NCBI GenBank assembly: GCA_003024985.2
Contig: PXIH01S0000001.1
Length of the DNA stretch: 15,595 nt
Strand: one strand, 5' to 3'
Origin: Euperipatoides rowelli
Taxonomy: Eukaryota > Onychophora > Udeonychophora > Euonychophora > Peripatopsidae
Part shown: piece by piece, positions 1 through 10,419 of the stretch
How the letters are laid out: every line of letters begins with the position of its first letter
How positions within the stretch are numbered: the first letter of the stretch is position 1
Notes under the pieces: model-generated
Told to the model about the DNA's origin: nothing
Databases searched by the model: none
The model's input: only the letters and a program-made list of their open reading frames with translations
Position numbers and translations under genes: made by a program

Positions 1-130
1 TATGCATTATATTTATACACAGTATAGCCTTTAGCCTACACAGTATATACTTACAGTGTGTATATACGTTATAGTATACTGGTATAAAGTATATCATACG
101 ATATATACAGTATATGTATTTTATGATTAC
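1..130. repeat. TA-rich low-complexity tract
   Basis: The first ~130 bases are dominated by alternating TATA/ATAC strings with several near-repeats of ACAGTATA. No unit is repeated cleanly enough to call a microsatellite. It most resembles decayed simple sequence. No coding frame or RNA structure is supported. Confidence 0.5.
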
Positions 131-840
131 GCTATATGGAAATGTTTATGAAAGCTTTAATATATTTCACCCAAATATTGCATGCATTGATTAAGTCATT
201 TTTAGCCAATGGCAATATAAAAAAGTGTATCATGATTGCAGCATTTTTAATCATATTGTTTTAACATAAAAGGAATGTATATTATCTCAGCATAGTTTAA
301 GACTTTATTAAAATCCAAATTATTGTTAAAATGTGAATTTTTTTCTGAATAAGCTTTGATAATATTGTAATTGACTTAAAGCTATGCTTTAGATTGGATT
401 TGTATTAATCCCAATTGCTTATACTTTAAAGTAATGTTTACATTAAACAGTAATTTAAAACAGTGCTGGTTTTTCAGTCAAAAATGAGGCCCACATTTAA
501 GTGCATTCAAAAGTACAGTCTAAAGGGTTCTGTCAATTTATTTTCATTCTGTGTAAAAAAAAATGGGGGGCATAAAAGGCATAAAAGGCTTTGGCAGATA
601 CCCGTCCCACATCCAAGGTTTTCAAATAAAATAAGAAGCTGTGTTGCATAAGTATGCAAATAATTTTTCATTAGAGATTGCATACAACTAGATCCTGTTG
701 GCTGCGCCATGTTTTATGAGATATCCATACTTTTCTTATTGAAATAAAACAAACACAGTATACTATCACGTGTATGTAATTATTATTACTAATAATATCC
801 ATAACTATATAACATAGCTTTTATTACAGTGGTAGCCATT
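131..840. other. Featureless AT-rich stretch
   Basis: No gene is visible. Short open frames on both strands around 463-710 overlap each other and have no recognisable motif, no splice-site context and no biased codon use. Apart from a short A-run followed by a G-run (about 557-570) I see nothing structured here. Confidence 0.5.
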
Positions 841-855
841 AGATAATTAAGCTGT

Positions 856-943
856 CCCTTAAACCTTGTCCCACTTCTTGTTATAGTGCACTTACTAACA
901 ATTGTTAGTTTTTCCTGTTGGCAGAAAACTAAAGGTTTGAGGG
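856..943. repeat. Hairpin with central 16-bp palindrome
   Basis: Arms at 856-867 (cccttaaacctt) and 932-943 (aaggtttgaggg) are inverted repeats with 11 of 12 positions paired. Between them lies a perfect 16-bp palindrome, actaacaattgttagt, at 894-909. A further 11-bp dyad, ccac-aaa-gtgg, follows at about 953-963. The nested arrangement resembles the end or remnant of a small foldback or MITE element, but I find no target-site duplication and no second copy in the window. Confidence 0.4.
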
Positions 944-963
944 AACTATAAAACCACAAAGTG

Positions 964-1940
964 GTCCAAGGCTAAAACACTTTTTGACAATATTCCCCTC
1001 CCCCTTATTTTTAAAGCTGTTGGATTTAAAAAAAAAAAGTTATTAAAATTCACTATTTTAATTTTTAGAATTCCATCATGCAGAAATTAATTAATTTCCA
1101 GTAATAAAATATTTTATAATTTTTTTTATATAAAATTGGTAGTTAACAGTCATCATAATTTTCAATACTGTACATAGAAATAAGAAACATTTTAAACACA
1201 AATGAGTAATTTTTTTGTCAATAGGAGTTGCCAACACTGTATACAATGTTATAAGATTTGACTCTTCCATATACTCATTAATAGTAAAAAAAATTCATCT
1301 TTAAAAATTCATTTCCTATATGCTTTTACAATAAACCCACAAAAAAATGTATAAACTGAATATATAAAAAATTAAAATCAAGTACTGCAAACTAAACAGA
1401 AAAATATTTTACTGTAATTTAGAAATGAAATCAATATGGTGGCTTTATACGGAATTCACTTACTGCATTTAATAATGAATTGTAAGGTTAGAGGATATAT
1501 TGTTCATACTTTTCTAAGTCCTGGTGAGCAAATCTGGCTCTAAATTTTAATTTCATTTTTAAATAATTTCCATTTATTTACAAGTAGGCTGATCAAAATA
1601 ATTAAATCTTGTAAGCATTACAATTGATTTGGTCTGGTTAGACCATCTAATGGGGGAGATAGGGGCAGAATCTTGTAGCTGTCATTAATGGTAATATATT
1701 TATTTTAACAAACTAAAGGGAAAACCAGACCAAGAAATGATCAAACTAATTTCTTAGACAATTAAATTTATTCTCGAATACAAATTTATTTTCTATTAGA
1801 CTTTATATTAACTAATGGGGGAAATATATTGCATCGTGTTTTGAAAATAATATGTCCGTCCATTGACATAAAATATACAGAGAATAAACGTAAATAAACA
1901 TTTCATTTCAGTAAAAACATTTGATTTTTTCTCCAATCGT
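964..1940. other. AT-rich stretch without a gene
   Basis: Nothing gene-like is visible. The string ctaatggggga occurs twice (about 1648 and 1813), but the flanks do not align. A-runs near 1029-1038 and scattered poly(A)-signal-like AATAAA strings are expected at this composition. Confidence 0.5.
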
Positions 1941-1949
1941 GATGAATGG

Positions 1950-2010
1950 CTGAACCAATCAGAAAAAGAAAATTTATATTTGCTTTATACTATATATACC
2001 CTGTGCCCAC
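1950..2010 (+). promoter_or_regulatory. Candidate CCAAT + TATA promoter-like block
   Basis: A CCAAT box in a strong NF-Y context (gaaccaatcagaa, about 1953-1965) is followed about 25-40 bases later by tatactatatata (about 1986-1998). The DNA then turns GC-richer than its surroundings. The order CCAAT, TATA, GC-richer leader with ATGs is promoter-like, and CCAATCAG is a common element of metazoan promoters. This is inference from short motifs. In AT-rich DNA a TATA string alone means little, and no downstream gene can be read. Confidence 0.25.
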
Positions 2011-2260
2011 AGACACCATGGCACCCGCCGACCAATTTGTATGTGCCCGCCGCTGTTCGACCATGAAATGAAAGCTTGTCCACGTTAACTTGGTGGTGCC
2101 TGGATCCCATTGATTTAGATTGTGAGGGGTTAGGCAACCAATTTTTGGCGGCAGTTTCTAGTAAATCGACATTTTTTGTGCCAAGTTAATGTGGACGAAG
2201 TTGAGTGCAATGCACGAAGATGGCCGAATTGAGTAGTGGTGGGGATAGTTAAAGAATACT
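2000..2260. other. GC-richer block with short inverted repeat
   Basis: This block is visibly richer in G and C than the rest of the window. It contains a 16-bp inverted repeat: gtccacgttaacttgg at 2078-2093 against 2181-2196, 15 of 16 paired. There are two further CCAAT strings and two ATGs in good initiation context (2018 and 2220). The frames they open stop after 17 and 10 codons, so neither is supported as a gene. The block could be a diverged first exon and leader, or the body of a small DNA element that also includes the palindromic units directly to its right. I cannot decide between these. Confidence 0.35.
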
Positions 2261-2269
2261 CTATATACA

Positions 2270-2466
2270 GGCGATAGAATCTAGATTCTACTGCATTTTT
2301 GACATTACGTATATATTTTCGTCATTACGGAAAATATAGATGGTGCCCGATGCCCTACTAGTATTTCTAAAATACTAGTAGGGCATCGGGCACCATCTAT
2401 ATTTTCCGTAATGACGAAAATATATACGTAATGTCAAAAATGCAGTAGAATCTAGATTCTATCGCC
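2270..2466. repeat. Perfect 97-bp inverted repeat (3-nt spacer)
   Basis: Arm 2270-2366 and arm 2370-2466 are exact reverse complements over all 97 bases, separated by cta. Pairing continues outward with occasional mismatches to about 2259/2477. The unit contains its own 16-bp palindrome, tagaatctagattcta. If transcribed, the RNA would fold into a ~97-bp perfect duplex with a tiny loop. As DNA it could extrude as a cruciform. Perfect identity implies a recent origin or active homogenisation. I see no convincing coding content in the unit. Confidence 0.95.
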
Positions 2467-2573
2467 TCTATATACAGGCGATAGAATCTAGATTCTACTA
2501 CATTTTTGACATTACGTATATATTTTCGTCATTACGGAAAATATAGATGGTGCCCGATGCCCTACTAGTATTT
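2466..2573. repeat. Third, direct copy of the palindrome unit
   Basis: This copy repeats 2259-2366, including the leader ctctatatacag, in direct orientation. Over the 97-bp core it differs at one base: A at 2500 where the first copy has G at 2293. With the preceding inverted copy it forms a second near-perfect palindrome with a 10-nt spacer (2467-2476). The region can therefore fold in two mutually exclusive ways that compete for the middle copy. After the core, the string ttttagaa matches what the inverted copy shows across the palindrome centre. This suggests that the inversion arose by foldback or template switching from such a sequence. Confidence 0.93.
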
Positions 2574-2579
2574 TAGAAT

Positions 2580-3240
2580 GTGCTCTAAGGTACAAAAAGG
2601 TTGGAAACACCTGATATATACGTTATATCATATTTTTACATTAGTTAATATGTTTAATGTACGGTAATAAATTGCAGTTGTCATTTAGTAAAAAATGAAT
2701 ATACTTGAAGTCCGTAGTGACATCCCCCCTCTGCCAGTTACCATTGATTTGCCAAGTGTGACAGTATTTCATCTCAATATTTAACCTAGCAATAGATAAA
2801 AGTTAAAATACACTGCTATAACAGCATGGTAATTTTCAAATTTGTTAAAAATTTGGGGAAGGGGATAACATTAATATGCCTTTGTTATCCACACAATATA
2901 ATATTGCTACAATTGACTATCAACTTTCTGATTTTGTTATTTTTAGAGTGTATTGGTTCCATAATAAATTAGAACATATTTGAATATTACTGGTATAAAC
3001 TTCAACTAATTGTCAGTGGTACTTCTTTTTATTTATTTATAGTGTTTCTAATAAGCATTTTATTTTTCTATGAACAATATGATTTTGATAAAGAATTTTT
3101 ATTATGCATGGGAGAAAATATTTCAGGATAATGGAAAAAAAAAACATTCCTTTTACTTTGTGGCTTTAGGCCTTGGCTAAAATTGAAGTAGGTACGCTTT
3201 TTCTAAAATCACTTTTACAAAAAAAAAATATTTCCTGAAT
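2580..3240. other. AT-rich stretch without a gene
   Basis: No coding or RNA gene is visible. The segment about 3105-3190 (around gtggctttaggccttggct) resembles a segment near 5200-5300 (around gtggctatagatcttggt), possibly a diverged dispersed repeat. Confidence 0.4.
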
Positions 3241-3244
3241 ATTG

Positions 3245-4735
3245 CGTATTATTATTCTGTTCATAAAGGGTGGTTAAACCTCTCAACATTTTTAGATATT
3301 GTTAAATTAACTGAATATAATAAATTATTTTTATTTGTTATTATCAGCTCATTTAATTATAATGACAATTGGGATCAATAACAAAATTAACATCCATGAT
3401 GTCATAAGGGTGAGTCACATGACTAAATTAACTGAATATTAATAATAAATATTCATGTTATTTCTAATTATTAATTATTAATATGCTGGTTATTTAAAGT
3501 GTCAATTGGGATTATTTTCTCATACTCAATAACAAATTTAACACCCCTGTTGTCATAAGGGTGAGTCACATGACTAAATTAACTGAATCTATATTAATAA
3601 ATATCCATGTTATTTTTTAATTATATGCTGGTTATTTAAAGTGTCAATTGGAATTATTTTCTCTGGCTCAATAACAAATTTAACACCCCTGTTGTCATAA
3701 GGGTGAGTCACATGACTAAATTAACTTAATATTAATAAATATCCATGTTATTAATTATTATAAGCTAGTTATTTAAAGTGTCAATTTGGATTATTTTCTC
3801 ATGCTCAATAACAAACTTAACACCCATGATGTCATCAGGGTGAGTCACATGACTAAATTAACTGAATATTAATAAATATCCATGTTATTTTTAATTATTA
3901 GACGCTGGTTATTTAAAGTGTCAATTGGAATTATTTTTTCATACTGAATAATAAAATTAATACCTATAATGTCATCAGGGTGAGTTACATGACTAAATTA
4001 ATTGAATATTAATAAATATCCATTTTATTTCTAATTATTAATTATTATAAGCTGATTATTTAAATTGTCAATTGGGATTATTTTCTCTGGCTTAATAACA
4101 AATTCAACACCCATGATGTCATCAGGGTGAGTCACATGACTAAATTAACTGAATACTAATAAATATCCATGTTGTTATAAGTTGGTCAGTTAAAGAGCCA
4201 ATTGGTATCATGAACATTAACAAAATTAACACCCATTATGTTATCAGGAAAAGTCACTGAATTTTATTCATGTTAGTTGTAATTGTTGGATGTTCCCAGC
4301 TGATTATTTAAAGTGACACTTGGGATTATTCACTCTTGCTCAGTAACCAAATCAGTACACACGATGCATTAGTTTGAAACTCATCTTTAAATTTTAATAG
4401 GATTATATGGTGCTATAAATTAATTTCCTTAAAAACATACAATTGCTTCAGAAAAGATAAATTTAGTCAAGTTTAATGGCTATGCTTATTGATGTCTGAA
4501 ATTTGTATTTCTATATTTTTAGGCAAAATAATTTATAGCAGCATATGTTCTATTTAGATTTAGTGATATGACTCTCCCTAATGACATCACGGTTATTTAT
4601 TTTGTTATTGAAGAGACTAAATAAATCCAATTATTGTTACTTTAAAATAACTAATAATTAAAACATGACTATTTATTATATTCAATTTAATAAATAATTT
4701 CAAAAGGTTTTGTGAGGATTAATCTACTTTTTAAC
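3245..4735. mobile_element. Probable foldback element with repeat-filled arms
   Basis: A diverged copy of the array unit lies in inverse orientation at about 4557-4690. Its reverse complement contains gtgatgtcat, agagtcatatcacta and ttgaatataataaat, in the same order as the forward units. Similarity continues outward beyond the unit: left ggttaaacctctcaac (from about 3272) against right, reverse-complemented, gattaatcctcacaaa (from about 4726). This gives two inverted arms of at least ~170 bp around an AT-rich spacer of ~180 bp, with the left arm expanded by tandem duplication. This is the architecture of foldback-type DNA elements. No transposase, clean termini or target-site duplication is found, so mobility is inferred. 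Confidence 0.5.
3303..4375 (+). repeat. Tandem array of ~140-bp units
   Basis: Six well-preserved units can be anchored on the string tgagtcacatgac at 3411, 3562, 3704, 3841, 3981 (tgagttacatgac) and 4128, with spacings of 151, 142, 137, 140 and 147. A partial unit precedes them (3303-3380) and two decayed units follow (about 4190-4375). Each good unit reads in order: gtcaattgg-type CCAAT box, a tcaataacaaa-like A-rich segment, TGATGTCA or a variant, gggTGAGTCAcatgactaaattaa, then an AT-rich tail of variable length with ccatgtta. The 15-mer acatgactaaattaa is invariant in all six good units, while the tails vary in length and sequence. TGAGTCA is the AP-1 consensus, TGATGTCA is close to a CRE/ATF site, and CACATG is an E-box. 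Regulatory function is not shown. Confidence 0.9.
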
Positions 4736-4759
4736 AATTGTATTATTGTAATACATATA

Positions 4760-6630
4760 CACTAACTCTCAATGAAACTCATTAATACTGTTGGTAAAAT
4801 GACCTTAACATCTAGCTTAGTATTATGGCTTTAAAAATAATATTGTGTTTTTTCATAGACTAAAAGTCACAAAATTAATTTTCATACTATACTCTTAGCC
4901 ATGTTAAATACACTGAGTTTCAGTTTGCAGTAATATACAGTAGGTGGCTCTGCGTGCCATAACACCATGCATTATTTAATGACAATTTTCCGAATACATT
5001 TTAGATTGAGTTTAGGCAACTCACATATACAGGAGTCAGAAAAGTTGTATTGTACTCCCAATCTACAGTTTAAACAGTAAATCAATAATTAATCTTTGAA
5101 GAATATTAGTAATCAAGTTATCAAAAATGCCATTTTAACAACAGATTTAAAGAGCTTTCATTAAGAGATAACATAATAAACTTTGTTTATTTTGGGAAAT
5201 TATCATTCGGGAGAGTGAACATTAGCAGATAGAATTATATAGTCATTAAAGATGGGGTAGACATACCCTTTTTTGTGGCTATAGATCTTGGTAGAATTTT
5301 ATAGTCTTATTAAAAAATATTTATTTTATATTTATAAATGGGTGGATGTTTAGATAAGAATGCTATAAAATTATTTGAAGTTGCATTTTTGAAAGAAAAA
5401 TTTACAAATATTTAAATTATTTGCACTAATATTCAGAATTTTAATGTATATTGGGCCTAATTGGAGTCAAAATGATGTAAAATTGTTTTCTTTAAATGAT
5501 ATTTTCTTTAGCTACATGTTAATGTATGCAGAAAATATCCCAATATGTTTACACATAACAATTTAGATACAAATGCAATTTAGTTTGCTAAAAAGAAGAA
5601 AAAAAAAAGAAAGTTCTATGTTATATTTCTACGGTTATTTGAGATTATTTATTTTCTGAGTACTGAATAAGCAAATTGCTTTGCCAAGGTATTTAAATTG
5701 TAATCTCGAAGAACAAGTGTAACAATAATATCCTATTTCAGTATACTTAATATTTACATTGTAAAATACAATCTTAATTTACCGAAATGCATGAAATCGT
5801 GTATATTTATATTTTATGTTTAATGTATTCCATGTACGTTTTTATGCTTTTATTGTGAAAAACAAATTTTGCATTTATTTACTTTCTATACTTAAAATTG
5901 ATATATTTTAGTATTTATTTACAAAACTTTTTTTTTTTAGTTTAGAATCTTCATTTTTCTTTCTGAAAAGAATAATTTATATCATAGTTATTTTTAGTAT
6001 ATGATTTTATTTATTTTTAAAATATATATGGTATGTGTAATGTTGCTCTAAAAAAATTGTGTTTGAAATTATGTAGAATTATTTACATAATTTGTAATGA
6101 TTTAGTATAATTTTAGTTTCGTTTTTAACCTTGGTATTAGTTCTAAAATACTATAACGAATAGCAGTAAATTAGATACATACTGTATTTCTTGATCACAT
6201 TGCACATTTAAACATAACTTTAGAATATTAGTATAAAAAACGCTCTTACGAATATCTTTATCAGGCACAATATAGAAACGACATTAAGATTTTGCAAATA
6301 TTTCTTTCAAGAAGTATGTATTTCCAGATGTTAATAATTTTGAAGCATATATATTTATGGTTTTACACATGATGCCAAAATAACTGGTCCTGTTACACTA
6401 AACTAGTACCCTAGTTAATACAATTTAAATAGCTATAGAATGAAATTGATTGCACATACTATAATTTGTCACAACTTTGTCTTGTTTTCTTAGAAATAAA
6501 GGCAGCAATCACAGAGTTCATATGGTGCCGTAGTATTACATGTACAGTAGTTAATCTCAGTGCTTAAACCTGGCCTGTTCACCATGTTACATAGTACTTA
6601 TTGCCGCTCAATTAAAATATACCTTCCTGC
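4760..6630. other. Long AT-rich stretch without a gene
   Basis: No open frame of interest and no RNA gene can be seen across ~1.9 kb. Items noted are short T- and A-runs (5598-5608 and 5929-5937), a CTCF-like string acagtaggtggctc near 4935-4948, and several copies of TACAGTA/TACTGTA. The stretch otherwise looks like neutrally evolving non-coding DNA. Confidence 0.5.
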
Positions 6631-6639
6631 TACATATAG

Positions 6640-6950
6640 TTCACATCTTATCTAGCATCATAGATAGATATTACACCAATCAGATCTTATATAACAGCAT
6701 AAATATGGCGGCAGTATCATATTTAACATTATAGCTATGGCAAAAAATAATTACAGCTTATCTAACATTATTTATATGACAACTAATTACATTTTATCCA
6801 ACCTCATAACTATGACAATAGCAGCATATTTAAGATGTTATTTACATTCAATTACATCTTATCTAAAATTCACATATGCCAGTAACACGAACATCATAGT
6901 AAAACCTACCATTCAGATTACAGTATATCATAAATATGACTGCCAATAAC
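6640..6950 (+). repeat. Degenerate ~40-bp tandem repeat
   Basis: Diverged units share the pattern attacatcttatctaacat followed by a few bases and an atatga/tatgac-like end. Recognisable copies start near 6641, 6673, 6750, 6788 and 6849, with decayed ones between. Spacing varies from about 30 to 60. The repetition explains why a 70-codon open frame survives here (6737-6949): it is repeat-derived, and its predicted peptide shows no recognisable domain. Confidence 0.5.
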
Positions 6951-7098
6951 ATTATCATTCTAGACTACTGGCTCGATGTTGTGGTCTCGTTCATAATGTA
7001 GGGAGAAAAAAAAAATCAAAGTCGTGTATTTTTGGCTTAGATGTCTCAAATTGATACCCATAAACTACCTTATGCTGGTATTCGAATTCCCTATTTTT

Positions 7099-7125
7099 CA
7101 TAAGTGGATAATCCATCCACTTATG
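7099..7125. repeat. Perfect 11-bp hairpin
   Basis: Arms cataagtggat (7099-7109) and atccacttatg (7115-7125) pair perfectly around the 5-nt loop aatcc. Pairing extends outward a few more bases with one bulge (atttt-tcataag against cttatgagaaaat). The stem is too short for a typical microRNA precursor. No U-run that would suggest a terminator follows, and terminators of that kind are not expected in an animal genome. Confidence 0.7.
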
Positions 7126-7179
7126 AGAAAATACAAAATAAATGAGTAAAAACAGAAGTCTAAAACTGATGCTCATAGT

Positions 7180-10100
7180 GAATCCACAAATTCTAACTTT
7201 CTACATTGAAACTTTGAATGAAAGTTAATCTCTTCATTGCATTACACTATGGTAACTCACCAATAGATATTTCTTTTTTCTTTGTGTTTTGAAAATGTAC
7301 AGTATATAAAGTCCAATAAATGTGAAAGAATAAACTGACCAACATTTTTTTAATTCCTACATTAAAACATAGAAAATCAAACGATTAGGAGTTAAAGGAA
7401 TTGTACATGATATAGTATATACTGTAAATATAATTTGATTGTAAGAATACTGTATATCATTAAATAAAACATGCAAACGATTAAAAAAAATTCATATAAA
7501 AATATTTGAACAATACTGTTAGAAATTTCATATTCACAATATATTTAATTATAAGTTATGTCAAATTGGACTCCATATGTTCTAACTCTACTACTATTCA
7601 ATTTGTGTCTGATTGATTACTGATACAAATCAATATATACTTTGAATATTTATGCTTCCTATTGCTCAGTATTAAAAATATATTTTTTTTAAAAAAATGT
7701 GGTGCAGTTTCATGAAACTCCTTACCTGAAATTGTATCGCTATATGCACATAGAATACATGGACAGGTTTCGTTTTTTATGTGTGCATTTAGCATTAAAC
7801 TACAGTAGTTGGAGTTAGAATTAAGGCTAGCATAATGATTAAGAATGTAAAAAAAATATTTTAGCCTTTATTGTCTAATTTCTCATTTAGTGTTAAACTT
7901 CGATAGTTGGTGTTCAGGTTAGAAATGTAAATCTACATTATTGTTATTGTATTTAATAAGTAACAAGAAAAGTAATGTACGATGTAGTAAATCTGTTGGA
8001 TTCTAGCTTAGATTTTGAAGTTATGTGTGATGGTGAAACTATCTATTGCTTTTATTAATTAAAATGAACTACTTGAGATTACATACTGTATTTATCACTG
8101 AGAAGTAAAGAATATAAACATTAAAAATTGAGCCTGTATTAAAAATAATACCGTATACATGTTAGGGGCCAGGAAGACATAAAGTAAAAATGATCAGTAT
8201 AATTTTCTTATAAAGTTTTGTTTTATTAAGATTTTAAATGAATACTTTTGGAAATTGCAGTTAAGTTCCCGGATGATAAAAAAAAAAGGTACTGGGTAGC
8301 TGGGCCGATCAAATGTCCAAAATGTTTTGCATGGTATAGGACTGTTTAATAGATCCTCAAATATTCTGATATCTTGAACCGGAATCATGCAGTTCTCTTT
8401 TTCTCCATGCTAATCTTTATTTGAGTTTAATGTTTTGTATACTGGTCTAGCAGATGGGTTTAATTTTAAAATAATTTAAAATAATGGAGGAGAAATGATT
8501 TAGAGAATTTCATGTCACTATAAGTGTATGTACTGTAGATTTTTTAAAAATGCTATTTTTAGAAACAATTTGGTGCTGTTTTTGTATTTAAACTATCGAA
8601 GTGTCCATCCATTCAGTTAATTGAAGAGAAGTCTATGTGCTTATAATTAGCATATTATTGACAATTCACCAATTATCAGCCTAATTGATGAATGAGCATG
8701 GACAGAAAAAATCAGTCATACACACACTAATTTTAATGATTGAGATTACAGAAATTAAATTTGTGGCTTTTCATTTCAATTTATCATATTTCCTAAATTT
8801 AGGATATATCATGGGATTTTAGCATTCCTTACCATTTTTAAATAGAAGAGATCATATACTGGATGTCTGACAATCCTAACCTCACACCATATGCAGTTAC
8901 TCAGGTGAAATTTTTATTAAGATGACATTTTAATCATTAAAAATGTGATATTAAGGCAGTTTAGTGCAAAATTGTAATCAATGACCTCATAGCTGCAAAT
9001 AAAACCAACTGCCTGGCCAAACCATTATATCGGGACCCAATTTTTTTTAAAAAAGTTAGTATTTGCTAAATAAATAAATAAACGTTTAGGTTACTCTTTG
9101 AAATTGAATGTCCTATTTGCTTATTAATTTCAATCTTTTTGGTATTGGTATAAAGATCTAACAATAATTTTAATATTAAATATACAGGTAAACAACTTAA
9201 AATTTAATTTTGTTATAGTGGGCAATGTGGTCTTTGAATTCGAATGATGCTAAAATTTTAATAATTTTTAATAAAAAGTATTTGAATATTTCCTACACCA
9301 AGGTTAAAATGTATTATTTAATGATTCTAAATTGTATTGTCAATTGATGTATTTCTATTTTGTGAGATATTTTTGGTAGTTTTATTTTTATTTTTGGTAC
9401 AACATGTAAGAGTTTTATTCTTGTAAATTGATAATTCAGTCATTTTGACAATCTAATAAAATGTCTACCAGCTTTTTTTTTTTTTTTAATTTATATATTA
9501 AAATTTTTTTTTACATATTAAAATTTTGTATTTCTGTTTTTTTTTTTCAATGATTTAATATATTTAACAAAATTATGAATAAAAATGAAACATTTGTGCT
9601 AAATCTTCAAACTGGGAGACATTTTTTTTTATTTATTTCCACAAATAATCAAAAATGATCTATGATCAATCTTAACCGGTTGTATAAATAAATGATTCAT
9701 GTTAACTGTGCCTTCAAACTATGTTAACCTTGGACAATTTGTTATGATATTGTGGAGAATTATTTGAAATAAATGATTGAAATGTTCATTTCTTTGTTGT
9801 TGTTTTTTTATTTAGTCCTAAAATTTTATTTATGTATCAGTGTTTTTGTATCAACATTTTTTTTTCAGCAAAGTTGTAGCAAATCTGATTAAATTTTTAT
9901 AGTTGGTGAAAGCTGTTAAATACAGGTAGGTGGCAAAATACTCAGTTTGAAAGCAGAAAAGTAAATTAATTTGCACTAAATGTACTGTAAATTAAAATTT
10001 CAGCAGTATCTGCAGCATTTTTCTATGAGTTTAACCTAATATACAGTTTACCTGTACTGGTATATAAAAATGATAGTTTCAAAAGTATATGCTTGCTATC

Positions 10101-10410
10101 AGACAACAGATCTACGTTAAAAGAACGTTACTATTTTAAACAATAATAATTTAACTGTGCCTTCCAAAAGGTTTGGTATGGTGTAATTAAAATAGACAAT
10201 TATTATTATTTTGTTTATTTATTCACTAATCAAAACACTGCATAATCATTAGCCCCAAGTGATGTATGATTATTTCATAGGCTAACACATAAACAAATAA
10301 AATGAAAGGCATATTAAAGGAAAAAAATTAATAAATGAAATTATAAAGATTTACATGTTACTGTTAATAGCTTCAATCATCGTAAGAATAGGAGTTACCT
10401 GATATCGTTT
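7180..10410. other. Long AT-rich stretch without a gene
   Basis: About 3.2 kb contain no supported gene. Two minus-strand frames of 64-65 codons (7598-7795 and 8194-8388) carry no recognisable motif and look like chance frames. The region holds T-runs (listed separately) and a disproportionate share of the TACTGTA/TACAGTA strings. I see no transposon termini. Confidence 0.5.
9473..9547. repeat. T-rich tract with short direct repeat
   Basis: A run of 15 T (9473-9487) and a run of 11 T (9537-9547) flank a twice-repeated atattaaaatttt-like segment. A homopolymer of this kind could be the relic of a retroposon tail on the minus strand, but no body can be recognised beside it. Confidence 0.6.
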
Positions 10411-10419
10411 AATTCTATT

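Noticed and set aside
463-710. Overlapping plus- and minus-strand open frames of 62-67 codons
   Set aside because: No motif, no splice context, composition like the surrounding DNA; frames of this length are expected by chance.
2018-2071. 17-codon frame from an ATG in strong initiation context
   Set aside because: Too short, and no splice donor that would convincingly extend it; kept only as part of the promoter-like block.
2040-2115. Possible tRNA gene suggested by gttcgacc
   Set aside because: No A-box, acceptor stem or anticodon arm can be placed around it.
3303-4375. CRISPR-like array
   Set aside because: Units are ~140 bp and similar along their whole length, with no unique spacers and no cas genes; the DNA is animal-like.
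6737-6949. 70-codon plus-strand frame
   Set aside because: Lies inside a degenerate tandem repeat and its peptide mirrors the repeats; no recognisable domain.
7099-7125. microRNA precursor or intrinsic terminator
   Set aside because: Stem is only 11-16 bp with a 5-nt loop, too short for a typical precursor; bacterial-type terminators are not expected here.
6991-7176. 61-codon minus-strand frame
   Set aside because: Overlaps a hairpin and a poly(A) run, no recognisable domain.
7598-7795. 65-codon minus-strand frame
   Set aside because: Low-complexity residues from AT-rich DNA; nothing beside it supports a gene.
8194-8388. 64-codon minus-strand frame
   Set aside because: The Phe/Ile-rich peptide has no motif and no neighbour; judged a chance frame.
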